Positions 1-8,373 of a stretch of DNA of 64,000 nt are shown here, in pieces. Under the pieces are notes generated by a model, which had not been told where the DNA came from, ran no database searches, and saw only the letters and a list, made by a program, of their open reading frames with translations. The position numbers and the translations under genes are program-made. Position 1 is the stretch's first letter. Every line of letters starts with the position of its first letter. Source of the stretch: JACPNO01 sp963825405 (GTDB lineage Bacteria > Acidobacteriota > Terriglobia > Bryobacterales > Bryobacteraceae); contig CAWGTB010000014.1 of assembly GCA_963825405.1 (NCBI GenBank), positions 62,001-126,000 of the forward strand, read 5' to 3'.

Positions 1-1181
1 CGTGCCAGATCGTCTTCAGCGGCGCCGAATTGCTGCACCAAAATCTTCCGGCATTGTGGCAGCGGGTCGCGGCTGCGCCAGAGATCCATCTCGTCTTTGG
101 TTCGATATCCACCCGGGTCTCCCCGCGAGTGGCCGGCGTAGCGGTAAGTCAGAAACTCGAGCAAGGTTGGACCTTCGCCGGCGCGGGCACGCGTGACCGC
201 CTGGCGCGCGGCTTGATGCACCGCAAGCACGTCCATGCCATCAACCGTATATCCCGGAATTCCATAGGCCTTGGCCCGCTCCGAAATTTGCGGCACGCGC
301 GTTGACAGCGAAATATGCGTGGACGCGGCGTATTGATTGTTCTCGCAGACGAAAATGACGGGGGCGCTCTTCACCGCGGCTAGGTTGAGTCCTTCGTGGA
401 ATGCGCCGATGTTCGTCGCGCCATCGCCGAAGAAACTCACTGCCACCCGCTGAGTTTTCGCCAGGCGAAACGCTAACGCCGCGCCGGTTGCGATCGGAAT
501 ATTTGCGCCGACAATGGCATTCGACGGGTACGCACCCACGCTGATATCCGTGAGATGCATTTGCCCGCCTTTGCCTCCGGCGCAGCCCGTCGCCTTCCCC
601 CAGAGTTCCGCAGCGATCGAGCGAAGTCCGCAGCCTTTGGCAATAAAATGCCCCACCGGGCGATGGGTGCTGAAAATCGCATCGTCCTGATTGAGCGCGG
701 CGCACACGCCCACAGCGACAGCTTCCTGGCCCTGGCACTGATGCAGCGTCCCTGGCACCAGGCCTTGCAGGAAAAGCGCGAAAAGGTGGTCCTCGAATCG
801 CCGGATGAGCACCATCCGGCGATAGGCTTCGAACAATCCGTCGTAGGTGTCAAGCGCGCCATACGTGGTTGGCAGCGAGTACGTTTGCGGCGCAACGAGC
901 GCGACCTGCGCTACGTTCGCGCCAATAATGGCAGGCTCTTCGAGGGTATCAGCGAGTAGTGCTACGGTCTCGCCGGCCGAAACTTTCGAACCTGCGGAGA
1001 GGACGATTTCGCGCAGGTATCCATCGCGAAACGCTTCCACTTCCATATCCGCTTTGTCGGTTTGGACGACCAACAGCGGCCGGCCTTTTTGAATCCATTG
1101 CCCCGGCGCCGCCAGCCATTCGACCAGCACGATTTCGCCGCCAGTCGCGCCCAGGCTCGGAACCACGACGCGGTAGATCAC
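1..1181 (-). CDS. Lipoyl-domain / 2-oxo acid dehydrogenase E1-alpha fusion (partial)
   Basis: Thiamine-dependent E1-alpha subunit of a pyruvate, branched-chain or acetoin-type dehydrogenase complex. The gene runs off the left edge; 393 residues are visible. Residues 1-78 form a biotinyl/lipoyl domain with lysine 43 in TDKADMEVEA, the usual lipoylation site. Residues about 110-393 are the E1-alpha fold, with the thiamine diphosphate motif from GDGA (252-255) to ENN (280-282) and the typical HRPVGH and YRYAGHSRGDP segments. The start is GTG at 1181, overlapping the TGA of the upstream aldolase-like gene by four bases. It is the distal visible gene of the minus-strand operon that begins near 10197. 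Lipoyl domains usually sit on E2, so an N-terminal one on E1-alpha is unusual. The E1-beta and E2 genes presumably lie beyond the left edge. The acid substrate cannot be told from sequence. Confidence 0.85.
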   Translation of the reverse strand, partial: MIYRVVVPSLGATGGEIVLVEWLAAPGQWIQKGRPLLVVQTDKADMEVEAFRDGYLREIVLSAGSKVSAGETVALLADTLEEPAIIGANVAQVALVAPQTYSLPTTYGALDTYDGLFEAYRRMVLIRRFEDHLFALFLQGLVPGTLHQCQGQEAVAVGVCAALNQDDAIFSTHRPVGHFIAKGCGLRSIAAELWGKATGCAGGKGGQMHLTDISVGAYPSNAIVGANIPIATGAALAFRLAKTQRVAVSFFGDGATNIGAFHEGLNLAAVKSAPVIFVCENNQYAASTHISLSTRVPQISERAKAYGIPGYTVDGMDVLAVHQAARQAVTRARAGEGPTLLEFLTYRYAGHSRGDPGGYRTKDEMDLWRSRDPLPQCRKILVQQFGAAEDDLA

Positions 1182-2080
1182 GCGGCTCTCCCGGCGCTGC
1201 CGAACAGGCGCATGTATTGCTCTACTTTGGCCGTCATCGCACGCCGAGAAGCCGCGAGCACGTCGGCGTCGAGGCCCGATCCGACGACTTCGTAGGGATT
1301 ATATTCACCGCCCGTTTTGCCGCACGCCGCGCGTAAAGCTTCGAAGTACTCACTCTTCAACGCGCTGCCGACGTTCACTTTTCGAACACCCGCTTGAATC
1401 GCGTCAACAAGATCTCCCGGCTCGACCGACGTTGCTCCGTGCAGTACCAAAGGCACGGACACGGCTTGGCGAAGCTGCTCGATCCGTGCCAGATCCAGGC
1501 GCACGCGGCTTCGTCCATGAAGGTGCGCTTGACCCACATTTACGGCCAAAGCATCCGCGCCCGTGCGTTCGATGAAGGCGCTCGTAGTCTGTGGGTCAGT
1601 AAAACGCAGGTCGCCGGGAGTTGCAGCAAGGCGGCCATCCACGCCAGCAAGCGCCATCATTTCCGCTTCGACAGCCACAGATTTCGCATGCGCCGCCGCG
1701 ACCACTCGCCGCACTCGGCTCTGCAGTTCATCGAGAGCGAGCGCGTCATCGGTGTACATTACGAGGTCGAATCCTGCCTCAATGGCTTCGAGTACCCAAT
1801 CCAAATGAGGCGACTCATTGAATAGCAGGCACGCCGGCACCGGGAGTGACTTGCACAATGCAGCACCCATTTTTGCGCACACATGCAGGTAGCTTTTGTT
1901 GCCCGATTCCACGACCGGAAAATGAATGCCGCTGAAACCCAGGATAACGGGCGACCGCATTGACACCGCTGCATCCGCCACCGCGAACAGCGATTCCATA
2001 TTCCAGCTTTCGAAATAGCCGACCGCGTATCCACCCGCCTCCGCCGCCGACATTAGCTCCATGAAAGGCACCCGAGGCAT
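1178..2080 (-). CDS. Class II fructose-bisphosphate aldolase-family protein with altered active site
   Basis: 300-residue TIM-barrel protein of the class II (GatY/KbaY/Fba) aldolase family. Family marks include the C-terminal half PLVLHGATS (the third zinc histidine), VGQAHLHG (second zinc histidine) and VEAEMMALAG (the conserved Glu region). The segment that should read LHLDH, carrying the catalytic Asp and first zinc His, reads LLFNES at about residues 85-90, so both residues appear replaced (Asp to Asn, His to Glu). The protein may be non-catalytic, use another metal arrangement, or have a different reaction. It lies 8 bp after the PEP_hydrolase-like gene and overlaps the E1-alpha fusion, so it is cotranscribed with them. 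ATG at 2080 has no clear ribosome site; ATG at 2062 is an alternative start. Confidence 0.75.
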   Translation of the reverse strand: MPRVPFMELMSAAEAGGYAVGYFESWNMESLFAVADAAVSMRSPVILGFSGIHFPVVESGNKSYLHVCAKMGAALCKSLPVPACLLFNESPHLDWVLEAIEAGFDLVMYTDDALALDELQSRVRRVVAAAHAKSVAVEAEMMALAGVDGRLAATPGDLRFTDPQTTSAFIERTGADALAVNVGQAHLHGRSRVRLDLARIEQLRQAVSVPLVLHGATSVEPGDLVDAIQAGVRKVNVGSALKSEYFEALRAACGKTGGEYNPYEVVGSGLDADVLAASRRAMTAKVEQYMRLFGSAGRAA

Positions 2081-2088
2081 AGTAAGGA

Positions 2089-2940
2089 CTACGAACGTCT
2101 CCCGGGAAAATGCACTTTCTTGAATGCCGCCGCCCGCTCTTCCAGCGGTTTTTCGATGGCAAGGCGCTCTATGCTGGACCCCACCTGGACGCCATGGCAG
2201 CCGGAATGATCGATCAGATATTGGGCGTCATGAGGCTCAGCCAGGGCCGCGCCGTGCGCCAGTAGAATCACGTCGGGTTTGATTTTTGTAGCAATTTCGA
2301 AATGAGTCCGGCTGCGCGTTGCCGTATCTTCGATGGAACGGCCGCTGGCGAATCCGGTTGATCCGCCTTGCGTGATCCCCGCATGAAAAATGAAAATATC
2401 CGGAGCCGCTCCGCGCATCAACTTTTCGGTATCGGCCTCGTTGAATGCATAGCCGATGGTCAGCATATCCGCATCGCGCGCCGCATTCAGCATGTCGATT
2501 TCCATTTGATAACCCAAGCCAGTTGCTTCAAGGGTTTCCCGGAATTCGCCGGAAAACCAGGCGACCGTGGGAAAGTTATGCACTCCGGAAAAGCCGATGC
2601 GTGAGCAGTCATCCAGAAATAACCGCATGTTGCGCAGCACGTCAACGCCATTTAGCCCTGCGATCACTGGCGTGTGCCGCACCTGCGCCAGCACTTCGCG
2701 CTCGCCCATGCGATAGACCAACTCGTTGGCATCCGCCATGGGAAGCATTCCTGCCAGCGACCCGTATCCTTGCATCCGGAAGTAGCCGGTATTGTAAACG
2801 CCGATGATATCGACGCCGCCCCGCTCGATAAATTTCGCGGCAATCCCGTTGCCGGCGCCCGCCATGACTAGCGGCTTGCCTTTAGCTATCTCGGCGCGAA
2901 GGCGGCTAAGGAACTCGCTGCGCGTGTAGCGAACCGCCAT
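2089..2940 (-). CDS. PEP_hydrolase-like TIM-barrel protein (Tm-1 C-terminal-type domain)
   Basis: 283-residue protein of the phosphoenolpyruvate hydrolase-like family (a TIM-barrel family of unsettled function). Recognisable stretches are the N-terminal KPLVMAGAGNGIAAKF, the YNTGYFRMQGYGSLAGMLP block, GVHNFPTV and the C-terminal GVQVGSSIERLA. ATG at 2940 is preceded by GGAGGG six to eleven bases upstream, a strong ribosome site, even though this start lies 35 bases inside the end of the UPF0261 gene. The overlap implies tight co-translation. In plants the equivalent domains are fused in Tm-1; here they are separate neighbouring genes in the same order. The biochemical substrate is unknown; the operon context suggests a role in carbohydrate or 2-oxo acid metabolism. 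Confidence 0.8.
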   Translation of the reverse strand: MAVRYTRSEFLSRLRAEIAKGKPLVMAGAGNGIAAKFIERGGVDIIGVYNTGYFRMQGYGSLAGMLPMADANELVYRMGEREVLAQVRHTPVIAGLNGVDVLRNMRLFLDDCSRIGFSGVHNFPTVAWFSGEFRETLEATGLGYQMEIDMLNAARDADMLTIGYAFNEADTEKLMRGAAPDIFIFHAGITQGGSTGFASGRSIEDTATRSRTHFEIATKIKPDVILLAHGAALAEPHDAQYLIDHSGCHGVQVGSSIERLAIEKPLEERAAAFKKVHFPGRRS

Positions 2941-4183
2941 CGCTTCCCTCCTTGGAACTCTTCCGGGCTTGCATCAGCGCGATGAGCGTCTGGGACGCTT
3001 CCGCGGCGAAAGCTGGATCATCGATGTGCGTGTCGCGTTCGACGACGCGCACGCACTGAGGGACTCCGGCCTTCAAGGCACTGACAAACGCCGCGTCGGC
3101 CGCGGGGTCGTGGAAGCCTTGCCCTGGGGTCGCGTAGCTGTCATATCCGGCGATCGGGACCAAGAATACAGTGTCGGACTTCGTGTGCTGCAAGCGCTTC
3201 GCGACTTCTCTGCCTACCTCGGCCATCTCCCGGGCGTTCAGCCGCAAGTCTGTAATTTGCGGGCTGTGGCGGATGAGCGTTCTGCCGTGATAGCGCGCGG
3301 GTACCGAGTCGGGCTCGCCAAACACCAGCACTTCAATCGCGCCCGGACAAAGCACCTGCGGAATGCCGATAATGCCTGCAATGGTCAGCCGCTCCTCGCC
3401 CCCGGCCAGCATGGCGTGATGCATTTCGTTCGAGACTTCGATGGTGGCGTAGTCGAGCACGCCATCGATGATGCCTTCCTTCATCATCTGTTCCATGGCG
3501 CGGCCGCCGGCGCCGTTGGCGTGAAACACAATCGTTTGATAGCCGGCTGCTTCCAAAACTTCCACCGCCGCCATGGCGCCCCGAGTGGTGATGCCCACTG
3601 TGGTGACGGCGATTAGGTGCTGGTCGCGCGAATGCAGTTCCGCGGTGACACCCGCCATCCCGCAAACCGCAGCGGCCGCGTTCGCCAGAATGTGCCGCGT
3701 GAATGCGTTGAGACCGAGAATATCGGCGACGGAAAACATCATGGTGATGTCTTTGACGTCCACCCACGGCCGCACATTACCGGATGCCATCGTCGAAACC
3801 ATGACTTTCGGAAAGCCATAGGGCAGCGCGCGCATTACCTTGGTGCTGAGCGTCGTGCCCTGCGTGCCGCCTAGTGAAATGATTCCGTGAGCCTGGTCTT
3901 TCGCTACCAGGTCGATGACGATGCGGGTCGCGCCTTCGGCCATCACTGGCGCTGCTTCCTCGCGTGTCGGTTTCCGCAGCAGTTCCGAGAGAGCTGTGCC
4001 GCCGGCCTCTGCGACCGTCTCGCGGCTGATATCCGCACGTACCGCAGGCTCACCGATCACGCCCGTATCCATCAACACGGCGCGATAACCCGCTGCTTCA
4101 ATTTGCTCACGAATGAACTGCGCCTCATGGCCTTTGGTGTCGAGCGTGGCCATCACGATGACGGTTCTGCGCGGCGTGCTCAT
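2906..4183 (-). CDS. UPF0261 / Tm-1-like ATP-binding domain protein
   Basis: 425-residue protein of the UPF0261 family, similar to the N-terminal ATP-binding half of the tomato Tm-1 resistance protein. Motifs visible are ATLDTKGHE near residue 13, LGGTQGTTLSTK near 105, MASGNVRPWVDVKDITMMFSV and the C-terminal IAGYDSYATPGQGFHDPAAD. The ATG at 4183 overlaps the TGA of the upstream propeller gene (ATGA), which fixes the start; the reading frame is open further upstream but that part antisense-overlaps nothing meaningful and lacks family similarity. It is translationally coupled to the downstream PEP_hydrolase-like gene. No enzymatic activity is firmly established for bacterial members. Confidence 0.85.
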   Translation of the reverse strand: MSTPRRTVIVMATLDTKGHEAQFIREQIEAAGYRAVLMDTGVIGEPAVRADISRETVAEAGGTALSELLRKPTREEAAPVMAEGATRIVIDLVAKDQAHGIISLGGTQGTTLSTKVMRALPYGFPKVMVSTMASGNVRPWVDVKDITMMFSVADILGLNAFTRHILANAAAAVCGMAGVTAELHSRDQHLIAVTTVGITTRGAMAAVEVLEAAGYQTIVFHANGAGGRAMEQMMKEGIIDGVLDYATIEVSNEMHHAMLAGGEERLTIAGIIGIPQVLCPGAIEVLVFGEPDSVPARYHGRTLIRHSPQITDLRLNAREMAEVGREVAKRLQHTKSDTVFLVPIAGYDSYATPGQGFHDPAADAAFVSALKAGVPQCVRVVERDTHIDDPAFAAEASQTLIALMQARKSSKEGSDGGSLHAQRVP

Positions 4184-5452
4184 TTTGCCGAGGCTTTCAC
4201 GTCGTAGCACCAGAGGCTGTTTAAATCGCGGATGTAGAGGCGGCCGTTCGCGACCACCGGATACGCCCACGCCCGTTCGCCGCCCGAGCCGGAGCCGCCG
4301 GTATGTTTGGGTTGGGCGGGCAGCGTGAAGCGCCCCTTTTCGCGGTACGCTTCCGGCGCGGCATCGATCAGCGCCACCTCGCCATTCTCGCCGTGAAAAT
4401 AAAGCCGGCCGTCGGCGTAGATGACCGACCCGGGGCCGAGGCCATCGTGCTGCCACAGAATTTTTCCGCTGACGAATTCCGCGGCCACGGGTCCCTGCGG
4501 ATTCGTGCCGTAGATATACTTGCCGACCAGCACCTGTCCGCCGAGCGAATTCGGCAAGTCGCGGCCAAAATAAACCTGCTCCCAGGCGACGCCCTGCTTG
4601 GCGGCATGCAATTGCACCAGGGCCGCTCCGAAACGCCGCGCATTGGTGTTGTAGATGTAATCGCCCCACGCCACCGGCGTCGCGATATTGGCCGGGCCTT
4701 TGCTCGTCTGGTCGTAGCGCCACAGAAATTGACCGGACTTCGCGTCCACGCCCACCACGCCGTTGTTCAGGAATTGCACGTACTGCTTGCGGCCAGCCGC
4801 CTCGACGACGATCGCCGACGCATACGCCGCCACATCGCCGCCCGGCACGGCGGATTTCCAGATGACAGCGCCGGTGTTCTTGTTGAGCGCCGCCAGCGTG
4901 GCCTCTTTACCGCCGGGTGTCACGATCACCGCGTCGCCATCGATCAATGGCGATTCGGCATATGCCCACGTCCCAGGCTGTGCCGCCGAAATCGCCGCGC
5001 AGGCTCTTGCGCCAAATCAATTTGCCGGTCGCGGTTTCGAGACAGACCAGGTCGCCGTCGGATCCAAGGGCATACAGACGCTCGCCGTCGAGCGTAGGCG
5101 TGGAGCGCGCTTTTGGATACGACGGCTGCTGATCGGCGTTGCCGACTTTTCCGAGACGCGTGGTCCAAATCGGTTTGCCATCCACGACCGACAGCGCTTG
5201 CACGAATTCGTTGTCCAGGCCGCGATTACTCAGCAGATAAATGCGCGCGCCGGCGATGGCGGGAGTCGCGTAGCCGTCACCGATCTCTGCAAGCTGCCAC
5301 AAAAGTTTCGGCCCGGCCTTGGGCCACTGCGGGAGCAGACCTGTTTCCGCCGAAGTCCCGTCGCGCCGCGGCCCGCGCCATTGCGGCCAGTCGTCGGCGA
5401 TGGCGGTGAAACAGCACAGACCTGCGACGAGAATGAGCCCGGGCGTTTTCAA
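4180..5452 (-). CDS. Secreted PQQ-like beta-propeller protein (one frameshift)
   Basis: Outer-wall PQQ-like repeat propeller of roughly 420 residues. It begins with a Sec signal peptide (MKTPGLILVAGLCCFTAIA) followed by DDWPQWRGPRRDG, the typical opening of this family. Repeated blade motifs end in a tryptophan, for example GKLIWRKSLRGDFGGTAW, GAVIWKSAVPGG, GQFLWRYD and GKILWQHDG. The frame breaks at the CCC run 4972-4974 (GGG on the coding strand). Reading GG instead restores GGTAWTWAYAESPLIDGD across the junction, so the break is most simply a one-base insertion. The gene sits between the transporter genes and UPF0261, with 22 bp and overlapping junctions, so it belongs to the same operon. 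A dehydrogenase function is not proven; many such proteins bind no PQQ. Confidence 0.75.
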
Positions 5453-5474
5453 GGCAGAGTCTATGATACTGAAA

Positions 5475-7451
5475 TCAGAAGTCGAAGCGGTCGATGTTGT
5501 CCGCTTTAAAGAAAAAGGGCGCGCCCAGGATCACCTGGTCCTTGCGTACTTCGATCTTTCCCAAACGACCGGCGTCCAGCGATGTCTGGCCGGGCCGCAG
5601 CTTGCCCGATGCCAACGCGTCGGCGGCCAGCACGGTCAAATAGCCCAGGTCGCGCGTGTTCCACAGAACCACGGACTGAATCACTCCGGCGTGGACATAG
5701 GGCTTGCAGAGATTCGGCAGCGAGAGGCCGGTCACCTTGACGTCGGTGCGTCCGGATTGCTTCACGGCCTCGGCAATGCCGGGCACCGCCGGCGCGGCAA
5801 TTCCCATAATCACTTTGACGTTGGGATACACCTTCAACACCGTTTGCGTTTCCGCGAATGCACGATCGCGATCGCCGTCGCTGGGCCGAATCGCGACCAA
5901 CTTGAGGCCGGGGTGCTGGCTCGCAAGGCGGCTGCGAATGAACCGGATCCACGTATTCTGATTGGCAGCGCTTAGCGACGCGGTGACGATGGCGAACTCG
6001 CCCTGGTTGTTGAGCAGGCGCGCGGCTTCATCGGCGAGCGCGTTGCCGATTCCTTCCGGCGTCGCCTGATTGATGAAGAAATCCCGCGCGTCGGGTTGTG
6101 AGTCGGCATCCCAGGTGAGCACGCGAATGCCGCGCTGGCGGGCCTTGCGCAGCACGGTGGAGATGGCCGCTTCATTTTCCACGCTGACGGCAATAACGTC
6201 GACGCCGCGCGTGATCCAGCCATCGATCACTTCGTTTTGCTTGGCGGGATCGAGATCGGTTGGGCCGTCCCAAATCAAGTCGACGCCGAGCTCGCGCGCC
6301 GCTTCGTCCGCGCCCAGGCGGCAACTGATGAAGTATGGATCGCCTTTGGCTTTGGGCATCATGGCCACCGTCAATTTGCGCGCGTGAAGAGGCGAGCCAG
6401 GATGCGGAATCACCCACCAGCCAGCCAGGCTGACCGCGGCGAGCGCGCCAACCACGACGAGACGCGCAATCGGCTTGGCACGCCCTTCGATGCGGTCCAG
6501 CCCAATCGTGGCGACGAGCAGCACACCGGTGAGGATGCCGCCCAGCTCCGCCGGCAAATCCGCGAGGCGCAGGCCGTTTCGCAGAATAGCAAGAGCGAAA
6601 AGTCCCAACAGCGTTCCGCCAATAGTTCCCCGACCGCCGAAAATCGACGTGCCGCCAAGCACCACCGCTGTGATGGCCATCAGCTCATAGCCAATTCCCG
6701 CGTCCGACTTAGCTTGACCGGTGTGCGCCACATACACCAGTGCGGCCACGGCAGCCGACAGTCCCGATAAAATGTAGACGAGGGCCACCCGCTTTTGGAC
6801 GGGAATGGCGGCGTAACGCGCGCCTTCCGGCGAAAAACCGATGGCGTACCAAGCTCGGCCGACTACGGTGCGATGCAGCAACAACCAGTAGCCAATAACC
6901 GGGATCAGCAACACGAACGCCTGCATCGGTATCACGCCGAACACGTACCCCTGACCCAGGCGAAGAAAGCCTGCCGGAAAATCCGAATAGCTTTTGATGG
7001 CCTGGGTGAGCGCTTCCGCGACGCCGCGAAACAGAGAGAAGGTCGCCAGCGTGACGATCAGCGGCAGCGATCGCCATCGCGTGATGACATACGCGTTGAC
7101 AGCTCCGCCGGCCAATCCAACCACAAGAGTAAGCAGCGCAGCTACCAAAAGAGGCAAACCGGATTCCTTGAACAGCATTCCAAAGACCACCGCGCACAGG
7201 CCCATCAGCGAGCCGACCGACAGATCGATGCCACCGGTGATGATGACGCAGGTCGCGCTCAGCGCCAGCAGGCCAAGCTCGACCGCCAGGCGCACGATTT
7301 CCCCGGCGTTGGAGCCGGTCAGGAAGTTATGAGCTGTCGCGCCGAACAGTGCGATCTCGGAAAGGATCACGCAGGCGAGCACCCATTCCTGGTTGGGGAA
7401 GAAGCGCTCGAGCCAAGGTTGGCTACCGGACAGCAGCGGCGAGGACGCCAT
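5475..7451 (-). CDS. Sugar ABC transporter permease fused to periplasmic substrate-binding domain
   Basis: 658 residues. Residues about 10-322 are an RbsC/RhaP-type permease with eight or more hydrophobic segments and the conserved GGIDLSVGSL and GGTSIFGGRGTIGGTLLG motifs. One further membrane segment (about 330-348, LVVVGALAAVSLAGWWVIP) leads directly into an RbsB/LsrB/RhaS-type sugar-binding domain (about 358-658) beginning LTVAMMPKAKGDPYF. The binding domain would thus be tethered to the outer face of the membrane by the permease itself. ATG at 7451 with GGAGAAAC just upstream is preferred over ATG at 7475; it overlaps the preceding permease gene by 29 bases. Rhamnose is the likeliest ligand because the operon starts with a rhamnose mutarotase, but this is inference. 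Confidence 0.85.
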   Translation of the reverse strand: MASSPLLSGSQPWLERFFPNQEWVLACVILSEIALFGATAHNFLTGSNAGEIVRLAVELGLLALSATCVIITGGIDLSVGSLMGLCAVVFGMLFKESGLPLLVAALLTLVVGLAGGAVNAYVITRWRSLPLIVTLATFSLFRGVAEALTQAIKSYSDFPAGFLRLGQGYVFGVIPMQAFVLLIPVIGYWLLLHRTVVGRAWYAIGFSPEGARYAAIPVQKRVALVYILSGLSAAVAALVYVAHTGQAKSDAGIGYELMAITAVVLGGTSIFGGRGTIGGTLLGLFALAILRNGLRLADLPAELGGILTGVLLVATIGLDRIEGRAKPIARLVVVGALAAVSLAGWWVIPHPGSPLHARKLTVAMMPKAKGDPYFISCRLGADEAARELGVDLIWDGPTDLDPAKQNEVIDGWITRGVDVIAVSVENEAAISTVLRKARQRGIRVLTWDADSQPDARDFFINQATPEGIGNALADEAARLLNNQGEFAIVTASLSAANQNTWIRFIRSRLASQHPGLKLVAIRPSDGDRDRAFAETQTVLKVYPNVKVIMGIAAPAVPGIAEAVKQSGRTDVKVTGLSLPNLCKPYVHAGVIQSVVLWNTRDLGYLTVLAADALASGKLRPGQTSLDAGRLGKIEVRKDQVILGAPFFFKADNIDRFDF

Positions 7452-8373
7452 GTTTCTCCGTTCTCGCCCAGGCATCGGAAATCACGCCGACAAGAATGAT
7501 CGCACCTTGCGCCGCTTTTTCCCAGTAAGGATTCACGCCGAGAAAAGTAAGCGCGGTGCCGATCACCCCCAATAGCGCAACGCCAAGCAAAGTGCCTGCC
7601 AGCGTCCCGCGTCCACCGGAGATTGACGCGCCGCCCACTACTACCGCGGCGATTACTTTCATCTCGAGTCCGTTGCCGGTGTTGCTTTGAATGTCGCTGA
7701 AGCGAATGGAACTGAGCAGCGCGGAAATGCCCGCAAGAATTCCGGAAACCACAAAGACGCTGAACACCACGGCGCGCGGATTTAATCCTGCGAGCCGAGC
7801 CGCTTCGGGCGCGCACCCTGTGGCGTAAACCGCGCGCCCCGCCGACAGATTCCGCAGTCCCCAGCGGAAAATCAGAAAAATCGCGAGCGAGCAGGCCACG
7901 ATCAACCACCAGCCGACAGTTTGCCCGAGCCCGGCCCACTGGAAACTTGCAGGCAGATTCTGCACCCATGCGCCTTCCGTGGACCAGCGGAGGGCGTCGC
8001 GGATCGCCATCATGGTTGCCAATGTAACGACGATGGAAGGAATTCGGAAACGGGCGACGAGCACGCCATTCAGTGCTCCCAGTACCCCTCCCGCTAGCGC
8101 CGCTCCCAGCGCCGCTCCCGCCATCCCGAAGCCAGATTTCGCCAGCAGGCCGGCCACCACGCTGCACACCGCGAACTGGGCACCGATCGAAATATCGATT
8201 TCGCCGAGCAGGATCACCAGCGTCATGCCAATCGCGGCAACCAGCACGGGCGCGTTGGTGAGGACTACATCGCGCAGGTTGGCGGTTGCGTAAAAACCCG
8301 GTGCGGCGATGGCCGTGATGGCGAGCAGCGCGGCGAGCCCCAGCCCAGCAGGAGAGCCGGCGATGCGCTTCAT
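7423..8373 (-). CDS. Sugar ABC transporter permease (RbsC/RhaP-type)
   Basis: 316-residue integral membrane permease of the branched-chain/ribose BPD_transp_2 family, with about ten hydrophobic segments. Diagnostic motifs are LLGEIDISIGAQFAVCS near residue 60 and VVVGGASISGGRGTLAGTLLGVALLG near residue 245. ATG at 8373 overlaps the ATPase stop codon (ATGA). Together with the permease-binding protein fusion it would form the heterodimeric channel of a RhaPQ-like importer. No lone substrate-binding protein gene is present in the operon, in agreement with the fusion downstream. Confidence 0.9.
   Translation of the reverse strand: MKRIAGSPAGLGLAALLAITAIAAPGFYATANLRDVVLTNAPVLVAAIGMTLVILLGEIDISIGAQFAVCSVVAGLLAKSGFGMAGAALGAALAGGVLGALNGVLVARFRIPSIVVTLATMMAIRDALRWSTEGAWVQNLPASFQWAGLGQTVGWWLIVACSLAIFLIFRWGLRNLSAGRAVYATGCAPEAARLAGLNPRAVVFSVFVVSGILAGISALLSSIRFSDIQSNTGNGLEMKVIAAVVVGGASISGGRGTLAGTLLGVALLGVIGTALTFLGVNPYWEKAAQGAIILVGVISDAWARTEKHGVLAAAVR

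Noticed and set aside
4184..4723. Upstream extension of the UPF0261 frame to 4723
   Set aside because: The extension overlaps the propeller gene in another frame and has no family similarity; the ATGA overlap at 4183 gives the natural start.
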